A DNA stretch of 64,000 nt from assembly GCA_027946555.1 (NCBI GenBank), contig JAPEVC010000133.1, positions 1 through 64,000 of the forward strand, given 5' to 3'. Below the pieces are notes generated by a model. That model was not told the DNA's origin. It saw nothing but the letters and a program-made list of their open reading frames with translations, and did no database searches. Source of the DNA: Gnomoniopsis sp. IMI 355080 (taxonomy: Eukaryota; Ascomycota; Sordariomycetes; Diaporthales; Gnomoniaceae). Shown here piece by piece: positions 55,566 to 64,000 of this stretch (position 1 is the stretch's first letter; every line of letters starts with the position of its first letter). A program made the position numbers and the translations under genes.

Positions 55566-57890
55566 ATGCAACCATCGCGTGTAGAAGAGGCGCGTCCCCA
55601 GGGACCGACGTCATTGTCGCCTCGCCAGTCTACAATCATGCAGCCTTCCCAACTACCGACCCCTCCGGCAACACCATCCCAGCCCGCCATACGAGTCGAG
55701 ACCCATGGCACCGCTATCCAAAGTATTTCCCCTCGTGCCAAAATGTCCTCAAATCCCCACTACCATACTAGTTCGCGTGCCTCCATAGACACAGACTCGT
55801 CGCATCGCTCACGCAAAGGATACATGGATTCTCTCGTGCCGCCCTCGACCGCCGAGATGGCGCGCATTGCTGAGGTGCAGCTCGAGCGCGAGAAGCAGGA
55901 GAAGCGCAAGTCGCGCGAAAAGGACAGAGAAATGCGAAGATCCATGGACCTGACGCGCTCAAGCTTGGAATCCCAAAACCAGGACAAGCCGCGCCGCAGC
56001 AGTATATTTGGCGGCTTCCGACATCACCACAAGTCCACTCCCGCAAGCACCCACTCCCGCCAAAGCAGCATCGCCAAACCCGCTGGGGAATCCCAAGCCC
56101 CCGATGGCGACAACATCCTCATGCAGCATGCTGCAACCTTGATACAGAAAACGTATCGGGGATACAAAACACGCCGGGAAATGAAAGGTCTGGGTCTGGA
56201 TGCCGATACGAGGTGGACGCATGCGATACGTGAGTTGAGGTTCCGGGAGATGGTTCAACCGCGCGGCAAGGATGATGTACCTGTCCTCCTGGACACGCAG
56301 GCCACACAGGAGGGCTTGGGCACCGACAGCAACGAGGCGAAGAGAAAGTCGTCCTCGGCGCGCTACAAGTGGAAGAAGGTTGCTACCATTGCTGCCAGAG
56401 CTGCTGCTGATATGGACGACGAGCCAACCAGCTCTAGCGATTCGGATTCCGGTCCCTCGGAACCCGGCAGATCGACGTCCGAGCAAAGGAGGATAGCACA
56501 TCAGAAACGCGAAGAGGCAAAAGCGAGAAGACAGAAAGATGCCAGGGTAATGGGCCTGCAGTACTTCTTAGAGATGGTTGATCTGAAGCACAGATACGGA
56601 TCCAATCTACGGACTTACCACGAGGAATGGAAAAAATCCGATACTAATGAGCCGTTTTTTTACTGGCTTGATTTCGGTCAAGGTCGCAACCTTGACATGG
56701 CTACCTGTCCCCGAGAACGCCTAGACCGTGAGCAAGTTCGATATCTTTCCCGGGAAGAGCGTCTGTACTACCTCGTCCAAGTCGACGCTCAAGGCCGGCT
56801 GTGCTGGGCCAAAAATGGCATGCGCATCGACACCACCGAGGAGTGGAAGGATAGCATCCACGGTATCGTGCCAGTGGATGATCCAACACCCACCTTTCAC
56901 CCAAGATCCACCAGCCATACCCAAACGAAGGCCCTCCCTAACGACGCCTCGAGCTCCCACGCAAGTAGGAGCAGGAGCAGCAGCAGGAGCAGCAGCAGGA
57001 GCAGCAGCAGGAGCAGCAGCAGGAGCAGCAGCAGGAGCGGCAGCGGCGACAGCATTTCGCAAGCCTCGTCCTCCGAGCTCGAAGCTGCCCGCGCAGCAAA
57101 GTATGCGTCACCTGGCTTCACCGATGCCAAGGGCTATAAAAAGGTTACCCACATTTCTGCCTCGACCATCTTCAATACGCTGTTGCGCAAGTCTGTCCGC
57201 AAGAACACGTGGATTTTCGTGGCTGATACTTCCTTTCGTCTATATGTCGGCATTAAAGACAGCGGCGCCTTCCAGCACTCCTCCTTCGTGCAAGGCTCGC
57301 GTATCTCTGCCGCAGGGCTCATCAAAATAAAAAACGGTCGTCTGACTTCGCTGTCTCCGCTTTCTGGTCATTATCGCCCACCAGCCTCTAATTTCCGTGC
57401 CTTTGTCCACAGCCTCAAAGAAGAAGGTGTCGACATGTCGCACGTGTCCATATCCAAGTCCTACGCCGTCCTCGTTGGTCTGGAGATTTACATGAAGACG
57501 CAGCAAAAGGGCAAGGGGCTCCTAAGGAAGGCTGCGCACAGAAAGGACAAAATCGTACACCCCGAGATCGCTCAGAAACGCGAGGAGGATGCGCGTGATA
57601 CGTCGCAGAGTGCCGAGAAGGAGAGGCAGTATTTGGAAAGGCAACGCGCGGAGCAGGTGGCGGCGGATGATTTGCGCAGGGACGAGAGACGCAGTACAGT
57701 GAGGGTTATGCAAAAACTGGGGATCAGCCCGGCAGTATCGGAGACGCCAAAGGGTGCAGGGGCGACAAGTGAAAAGCAGGCGGAGAAGGTGGTGGAGCAG
57801 GTCGAGGCAGAAGAGAGAGCCGAGGCGGAGGACAGGGCTGAGGCTGCTGGGAAAGCGGCGGCGTCTGCTGCAGATGGCGCGGACAAATGA
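55566..57890 (+). CDS. IQ calmodulin-binding motif protein
   Basis: Single exon, 774 residues. The first in-frame ATG is 55566. After a Ser/Pro-rich leader with a charged helix (AEVQLEREKQEKRKSREKDR) a single IQ motif is seen at ~187-205 (AATLIQKTYRGYKTRREMKG), the signature for calmodulin or a light-chain-like partner. The middle region contains a conserved-looking block, GLQYFLEMVDLKHRYGS, FFYWLDFGQGRN and RERLDREQVRYLSREERLYY, followed by a low-complexity Ser/Arg run (SRSSSRSSSRSSSR) encoded by a microsatellite, then KKVTHISASTIFNTLLRKSV and a Ser-rich fold with FVADTSFRLYVGIKDSGAFQ and FRAFVHSLKEEGVDMSHVSI. The end is a Glu/Ala coiled coil. The family is known in filamentous fungi as an IQ-domain protein; a precise role is not assigned. 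Confidence 0.85.
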   Translation: MQPSRVEEARPQGPTSLSPRQSTIMQPSQLPTPPATPSQPAIRVETHGTAIQSISPRAKMSSNPHYHTSSRASIDTDSSHRSRKGYMDSLVPPSTAEMARIAEVQLEREKQEKRKSREKDREMRRSMDLTRSSLESQNQDKPRRSSIFGGFRHHHKSTPASTHSRQSSIAKPAGESQAPDGDNILMQHAATLIQKTYRGYKTRREMKGLGLDADTRWTHAIRELRFREMVQPRGKDDVPVLLDTQATQEGLGTDSNEAKRKSSSARYKWKKVATIAARAAADMDDEPTSSSDSDSGPSEPGRSTSEQRRIAHQKREEAKARRQKDARVMGLQYFLEMVDLKHRYGSNLRTYHEEWKKSDTNEPFFYWLDFGQGRNLDMATCPRERLDREQVRYLSREERLYYLVQVDAQGRLCWAKNGMRIDTTEEWKDSIHGIVPVDDPTPTFHPRSTSHTQTKALPNDASSSHASRSRSSSRSSSRSSSRSSSRSSSRSGSGDSISQASSSELEAARAAKYASPGFTDAKGYKKVTHISASTIFNTLLRKSVRKNTWIFVADTSFRLYVGIKDSGAFQHSSFVQGSRISAAGLIKIKNGRLTSLSPLSGHYRPPASNFRAFVHSLKEEGVDMSHVSISKSYAVLVGLEIYMKTQQKGKGLLRKAAHRKDKIVHPEIAQKREEDARDTSQSAEKERQYLERQRAEQVAADDLRRDERRSTVRVMQKLGISPAVSETPKGAGATSEKQAEKVVEQVEAEERAEAEDRAEAAGKAAASAADGADK
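56966..57042. repeat. AGCAGC/AGGAGC coding microsatellite
   Basis: An imperfect trinucleotide tract in phase with the IQ-protein frame encodes repeated Ser-Arg-Ser-Ser units. Length changes in steps of three would be tolerated by the frame. Confidence 0.8.
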
Positions 57891-58230
57891 GACATGCTAT
57901 GTATGAATGACGGCACTGATACCTTGGATATTCCACTCGACGGGCGGTAAAGCGACTGGTGTGTGTCTTATAGACCTCACACTCACATATGCGAGTCTCG
58001 TAGAAGGCTTGTTAATAATGTATTATTGGCAACTTGTTGTTATGTAACATCCTTCGATTTATTTCGCATCCCTCACACAGATTCTCAAAGGCATCGTCCA
58101 CTCGGTTCAGGGCCTCAAGGGATATCCATCATTATCATTACAAGTCTTGTAAAATATGTACGTTCAAAAAAGGGTATACAAGAAGGGCTGAAGCCGGGAA
58201 CATGAGATATACCGTCCACAGGAGGTATCT
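57891..58230. other. Convergent gap IQ-protein gene / YPT35
   Basis: 340 bases between two 3' ends; no gene or repeat is seen. Confidence 0.5.
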
Positions 58231-59254
58231 TTACGCGAATAGAAAGTCCTTGAGAACCGGCGAGCCGGAGAATTCGGGGTTGAGTAAAATGCAACTGCGA
58301 CGAACTGTAAGCGACCGGGTACCGCAGCTTGGAGAGTATGTAGTGAACAGTAACGTACTTCAAAAAGTATTGTAGACCAGCTCTCCTCTTCTCAAGGAAT
58401 CTAGGCCTGAACCGCGAGATGACGCTTTTAGGCGGCAGCACTGGCACCGCAGCCTCAAAGCTGGGAAAGGTCCGTATCAAATCCCGTCTGAAGTCGTCAA
58501 ACTCCGAATATCGCTTGCGAATGTTCATATACGGGCCTTGCAACGTCTGGACGCGAATATTCCAAACGACGAATGCGCCAATGTTGGTTGCCGACCCGTT
58601 CACAGTGACATAGTCGGTCACCTCGACGCTCTTGGCCCAGCAGGCCTTGTTGCGATCGCGACCGTAGGATGTGCGCGTCTCCTCCGAGTTACGTTGTCGT
58701 GGATCGTCGGCTTCGTCGGCTTCGTTGTCTTGAAGCGTGATGCCGCCTGGCACGAGGCTCTCTGTGGAGAGGTTGTTGGCTTGAGAGGTAGACTGCGACT
58801 CGAGGGTATGGCCGTGAGCCCAGTAGGGGGGGGAGTTTATGGGCGAGGTCATTATTTGGGAATGGTGGCCGTTGGGGGTGTGAGTGCGATCGTAGCGCGT
58901 ATGTTCCGGCTCCGGCTCCGGCTCAAGGTTGGAAAGAGGCCGGTCGTGGTTGGAAGGCGTGATTTGATCATGTTCGCTTGGTGTGGCATCGATGTCGTCG
59001 GCTGCAAGTCCGTCCATGTTTGCGCCGTGGGTTGACAAAGCATTGCGCTCCTCGGTGGCGGTGTGTGTGTAGTGCTCACTGCCACTGCTTTCGCTGCTAT
59101 CCTCGTCACTGCCGTCATGTGAGGGGTCAAATTCTGGGAAGTCTTCGGTGACAATGCTATCGTCGTCTTCAGCTGGGCGCTGTGCGATGCATTTCCCATT
59201 TCCGTTACGGTTCAAGCTGGTGTTGCAGGCCAAGTCGTGTTGGGTGGTCGCCAT
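58231..59254 (-). CDS. YPT35: PX-domain protein of the Ypt35 family
   Basis: Endosomal/vacuolar phosphoinositide-binding protein; yeast Ypt35 recruits Vps13 to endosome contact sites. Two minus-strand exons, 59254-58359 and 58294-58231, around a 64-nt intron (GTACGT...GTCGCAG); 319 residues. An acidic, Ser/His-rich leader of ~190 residues is followed by the PX domain: CWAKSVEVTDYVTVNGSAT, VWNIRVQTLQGPYMNIRKRYSEF broken into its PI3P site RKRYSEFDDFRRDL, VPVLPPKSVISRFRPRFLEKRR, then across the intron CILLNPEFSGSPVLKDFLFA, which is where the family stops. Without the splice the last helix would be lost. Confidence 0.9.
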
Positions 59255-62200
59255 GAAGCCATGGGATGAGGCCTCGCGAGGACCTCGGGGGCGCGATTGG
59301 CTTTCGAATGTGTCTCGGGATCGGGGGATAGAGGTCGTGCGGTGATGCGGTATTCGTGGATGTATGGCGTATACAAATCGAGGTGAACACGCGAGCTGTC
59401 CAACAATCGACGCCAGGTCTATTGCTCGCGAAGATCTCTTGATTGATTGTACTGCGCAAGAAAGTCAGTAGCTGCCGTGGGGACCTCCGTAGGTTTCGGG
59501 GGGTGGCAAGGTGGGGGGGGGGTTGTGCGAGAAGCCTACTACCTTATTACTGCGAGGTGCAAAACACCCGTACCATTTCGTCACCCTTGCAGGTAAAAAG
59601 CAATGTATACAACTGGCCAGTATCGGGAGTATTGACCCACCATAGCGAAACAGGAAAACATAAAATGAAAACAACTTCCACTTTGGATTACGATGAAATA
59701 GCAATAATGGCATAGACTGAATAGTATATTTCGTAGATCGATAATATTTCAGACTAAACGACAAAGAGCACACTGATACTGCTTAGACCGATTTGCTTGC
59801 TTTGTTCCCCCAGAGCTTCTGTGTCATTGAAGTGACGGCACGTCAGCACATCCCGGCAGCCCAGGAAGCCGTCCTGGCCGTCAGAGCCGACACTCTGTTC
59901 CTCCGGAGGCAGCTTTCACCAGGGTTAGGGTTGGCCCCAAGATTGAGGAATATGGCATTCTCATAACCTACCTAAGTACCTACCTACGGCAGGTACCACC
60001 TACCAAAGATATCTTCCCTTCAGATAGGATCCGCTCATCGGTCTCCCGCAATCCTTTATTGGAGCTGAATATCAGTACCAACAACATACCGAAACTCCAT
60101 ACCCACCCTAGCCCACAGCTAAGCCCTTCATAGGGGCCATGTGCTTGTTTTTCTTACGAGCATTAGGCCTTCCCAAACCGGAAATCGAATTAATCCACTT
60201 GGACAGCTCATTGGCTGCTTAGCAGCACAAGGATCTCATTACCTTGGATGCCTATCTATGTAGGTACCTGAGTAGGCAGGCAATCAGATGCTTTGATACC
60301 TCTACCTCACAGGTATTTTGGCTGTTGGCTATGTGAATGTTATCAGATAGATAGCCGTAGGTTGTGATTGTAAAACACCCGTGGACAGTAGCCACCTGAA
60401 CACAATGGCAAGAGTCTGGCAGTCTCACATAGCAGTCAAACATTTTACACGAACATGACAGAACACGAAGGTTCCACACAGATCACACACCTGCGATACA
60501 AGTGATTCAACAAGAAAAGTGGCTCTAGGAGATATTCAGCTTAATTGTGCTTTGCACGCAGTGCAAGATATCATCTCTATCTAATTCAGAAGCATTGCAA
60601 TTGATTCCACAAAGCTGTCAGCCCCAATAATATGCACACATACGTACCTCGCACACACTCTGCATACCCGTTTCTCGCCTCCCAGACCACAGGTTTGAGA
60701 CAAAGGAGCACAAACAGTCGCAAAACATTACAGCACCAGGAAACCCCATGGCCTGATTGATTCTGCAAAGATTCCCTTTCTCTTGCCAAATATTCACCAT
60801 CAAACCCGCATGTTATGGCGACTCCCAACGGAGCATTCGATCACTCAACAAAGGGGGCAGTATCTATCACCACCATACTCTCTAAATCAACCAGCAGAGT
60901 TGGCGTCTCATGAGACTAGGAGCACCGACTTTCGAAGGCCGGGCGGCCCCGCTGGGAACTTGACTCGAGGCCAGACACGCCTCACGCATTGGTATACCAA
61001 CGCCGAAGTAGTCCAGTCTTTCCATGGCCTGAATAGGCAGCCAGCAGTATTGTACCGGACTCCCATGATCCGTAACCTGGACGAAATCGCCGCTCGGCCA
61101 AGACGGTCAATATTACTGAGAAGACAGAGCAAGAGTCTGTGCGTGCTGGGGAAGCCATGAAGTCCCAATGCTCAGAATTCTTGTGGCGATAGAAGGTGTC
61201 GGAGAAATAATCAGTCTTTTCAGAGCACTCAACATTCACGATCGTTTGGTGGCTGCTGAACGAGACGTTGCTTAGCACGTGGCAGCAAACACCAACGGCG
61301 AGGTGCGTGGAGCATGCGAAAGTGCGGGTGGTGACATAAGCGGGCAGCGGGTGGGCAGGGATATCCCTGCTCCCAGGGGATGGGCAAGCAGCGGTTTTTC
61401 GTCTTGCTGCATTCAGATGCTCGGGCTGCCAATGCGTCGAAACATCAAATCCAATTCAATGAAGGGGTGCAAGGACACCCCAAATTGAAAGCAATCAAGT
61501 GTTACTGTCTGCCAAAATAAACATTCGACAGGTGGCGTGTCTCGGCCAAGTGCGTAGACAGGAGATCCTGTGCGTGTGAAGGCGGCTCAACCGTGAGCGT
61601 TCCTCATGCCAACACTACTAAAGCACCGGCTGCTGGCGACGTGCAGTGCTGAGTGGCAAGCAACGTGCTCGAAGGAGGCGAATGCGGCATGACTTTTAGC
61701 TGCTTGGATCTAATGCACCGAAGCTCGTTGGGCCCCTCTTGCAAGGGTTGTCTGGTTGTCTCGGACGACGTGACTCTGGCAATACGAACCGTGTGGCATG
61801 GATCCATCCGCCCAAACCGACATCTGACAAGAAGAGAGATACGGGGTAAGCAGCAATTCTTTTGTACTGCCGCGAAAAGCGTCCGTTCGGTCAAGAGGGG
61901 CCTCGTAAAAATGCTGAGTGAAACCATGCCCAGACTTGTACATTACGAGAAAAGTCGTCGGCACGCCGGTAGCATGTGCAGTGCAACTTCGACTGCGAAG
62001 CACTTTACTACCTGGGCAGCTATGTATGCACAGTGCAAGTGGTATGTGGGTATGCACACATAGTAGTAGTAGTATGTATTGCGATGTGGTTCTCTGTGGC
62101 CCCAACCTCCGTCAAGGATACAAGCTGTAGATAAGCTTGCAAGCTTTACGGTACGGCAAGATTGATTGTGCCCGTGCCAACTACCTAGGTAGGTAGGGCA

Positions 62201-63326
62201 GAGGCCACCTCGTGGTCCGAGATGTTCCACGAGCAACGATCCCCCTCGGCGCCATCCGTCTTGCTCGCTTCCCCGAAGTTTGTCTGACCGAACAATGACT
62301 GAGGCCCAAATTACCGTCGACCCTGGGGCGCGGAAATCCGTCGGAAGTTGAGCGACAAGGCTCTCAAGCTGAGACGAGCGAACAATTTCTTATTATAAAC
62401 TAGTGAGCTGGATGCCACATTCGAGGAGCGGGAGGGAGGTCGGTCGACAGTCTACTGTGCACTATATACATACTATGGCAGTATGTACTAGGTCAAATTG
62501 CCATGGCTGCGTCTACAGGCATTCTTACTTCGTACGCCCGCCTCGCGGTGCCGATATCATGTCCATCCGAAGTGTCGACCGCCAATTCAGACCAATTGCC
62601 CCCTTCCATTGGTCCACGACCAGCCAAAAAGATGGGGTTTACGAAGGGGCTCTAGCCACCATCCATGTCCGAGCTGCATTCTCTCCCGGGGTCCCGGTGG
62701 AGGTGAGCGTGGTCTAACCTCAATAAGCTTCTCTACATTTCCACAGCTCCACGAACTGGACCCTGGCCAGATATCTGACAGGGGGCCTGGGATTGCCCGG
62801 CATGGTGCTCCTCAGGCTCCTCTTCATTGTCTCGGTCCGCTCGATGCTTCTCAGAGATAAAATGGAGAGTCCTCTCCCTTCAGCTTCCCTTTGCCTTGCG
62901 TTGCAACCCTTCTTTGAATGGCCTAATCCTTTTTTCACAAAACAAACATCCTATCCAAGTCGGTGGCGGAAACGTCTTGCTATTCCTCTCTAACCTGCCG
63001 CCCCCCCCCATAATATTGCATCTTTTCGAATTGACCGCTTCGCTTTGCATCCTTGCTTTTCTTGTATAAGGTTCTATAGCTCTGTTGTACCTATTCGTGG
63101 TCTTGTTAAAATCGGGTAAATGTGAGTCCTGCCTAGCCTTTCCTCAATCTTCCCAATCTTCCTCTTCCGACATCATGTAGACGAGAGAAATCGGCCAGTG
63201 CAACCCATTCCGGCTTACTTTCGACAAGCATAAGACAACACCAAAAGCAGTGTTTGCTAGAACTAATTCATGTTCGCACAACAGTAGAATATTACATCAT
63301 CGAGTTCACTCGCCAATCGTCAAATC
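59255..63326. other. 4.1-kb gap, no gene recognised
   Basis: Longest gene-free stretch of the window, between divergent genes. It includes recurrent palindrome copies at 59965-60003, 60255-60278 and 62181-62196, runs of G (59514-59522) and C (63000-63009), and open frames up to ~135 codons (61653-62063, minus 61710-62105) with no recognisable domain. The last ~300 bases, C/T-rich, are probably the promoter and leader of the last gene. Confidence 0.4.
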
Positions 63327-64000
63327 ATGTTTTCCTTCAGGACAACCTTGGTGGCCGTGGCAACGGCGTTTGTTGCAACTACCCGGGCAGACTACACCAT
63401 CGACCCCAACAGTGTATCACTTACTACCAGAGGTGAGTTGCCACACAGAGAAACCCTTATGCTTGGCGCAGTAAACTCACAATTTGGGCATAGAGAGCTG
63501 GTGCACCAGCGAGACGCAGCAATGTCCTTACATCTGTCGAGATATGGGAGCCAGTGGGGCTACCACCAACACATGCAACGCCGTATGTTCCCGCTTTAGT
63601 TCATGCTGCTTATAATTCTTTGACAGTCCTGTTCTCAAAAGCTCACAACCTCCTTCTAGACAAGCCTGACGTACGGTTGTCTCTGCAATGACGGAAAGAC
63701 CCCGAACGCCTCCGAATACTCTCTCACACTTCCCTACTTCGTCTGCGTCGAGTATGTCAGCCAGTGCGTCGCAGCATGCGACAGTAACAGCACCTGCCAG
63801 GGGGCTTGCCAGCAAGACCATCCGTGCGGCGCAACCGACCCTGTAACGAACAAGGTCAACTCCACCGCAACCGCGTCCAGCACATCCACGAGCTCGACCT
63901 CCGGCGGAGATGCGGTGTACACTGGGCTCGACGGCAAGAGCGCAGCAGGTCCACCTGCCTTCGAGCTCGCCCGGCTTTACGCCACCATGGCAACGCTCGG
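63327..64000 (+). CDS. DUF7707-type secreted, probably GPI-anchored protein (3' end outside window)
   Basis: Start and first three exons: 63327-63432, 63494-63582 and 63660 to the edge (61-nt and 77-nt introns with GTGAGT and GTATGT donors). A signal peptide MFSFRTTLVAVATAFVATTRA is followed by DYTIDPNSVSLTTRESWCTS, a Cys-rich domain with NTCNATSLTYGCLCNDG, YSLTLPYFVCVEYVSQCVAACDSN and CQGACQQDHPCGATDP, then a Ser/Thr-rich linker. At the window edge the frame reads FELARLYATMATLG, the beginning of what is normally the hydrophobic GPI-attachment tail, so only ~15 residues are missing. Fungal members of this family are small surface proteins of unknown function. Confidence 0.85.

Noticed and set aside
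61653..62105. Overlapping ORFs of ~130 codons on both strands
   Set aside because: Both are open only because stops are scarce there; neither looks like a protein.
63000..63130. C-run and T-rich tract considered as a terminator or small RNA
   Set aside because: It fits the C/T-rich promoter style of fungal genes and no hairpin or RNA motif is seen.
1..64000. tRNA genes, rRNA, CRISPR arrays, insertion sequences
   Set aside because: A scan by eye for B-box-like GGTTCRANYCC with partner A boxes, rRNA words and spaced repeats found nothing; short tRNAs with introns could still be missed without a covariance search.

Overview
The window is nuclear DNA of a filamentous ascomycete (Pezizomycotina). 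The genes are split by short GT-AG introns (48-118 nt) that often carry a CTAAC/CTGAC-like branch site, and the proteins are typical of moulds: kexin, a PhoD-like giant phosphatase, TAF2, Gcn5, the 9-1-1 clamp subunit Rad1, a DUF7707-type secreted protein. Placement in Sordariomycetes is an inference from gene content and from the many intergenic ACCTAGGTAGGT-type palindromes; the species cannot be named from the sequence alone. There is no plasmid, phage, CRISPR, rRNA or recognisable tRNA.

Layout. 0-3 kb: an AT-rich edge, a small two-exon gene for a probable mitochondrial membrane protein, and a broken L-lactate dehydrogenase gene. 3-11 kb: housekeeping metabolism and mitochondria (ADE4 and mitochondrial adenylate kinase on the minus strand, LETM1/MDM38 on the plus strand). 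11-25 kb: membrane traffic and processing (SNX4 sorting nexin, KEX2 kexin) and a 1,700+ residue PhoD-like phosphatase. 26-32.6 kb: the exon-junction protein Y14, then a gene-poor, repeat-dotted stretch holding a subtilisin-like protein whose catalytic Asp and Ser are both replaced, and a doubtful cysteine-bearing ORF. 32.6-37 kb: GCN5 (with a 1.1-kb open frame upstream in the same frame), OST5 and RAD1. 40-51 kb: a 1,024-residue protein of unknown function, the APC/C subunit CDC26, and TAF2. 52-59 kb: SAS4, an IQ-motif protein, and the PX protein YPT35. 59-63 kb is a 4-kb gap; the window ends inside a DUF7707-type secreted protein gene.

There is no obvious operon-like or biosynthetic cluster. 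Several genes share broad themes (chromatin/transcription: GCN5, TAF2, SAS4; PX proteins: SNX4, YPT35; mitochondria: MDM38, ADK2, the 101-residue protein), but nothing in the sequence shows they are co-regulated. The most unusual items are the subtilase pseudoenzyme, an open frame that continues 130 codons past the SNX4 stop codon, the decayed lactate dehydrogenase, the long frame fused in phase to GCN5, and the repeated intergenic palindrome. Exon borders were placed by eye from splice signals and protein continuity, without alignment or RNA data.
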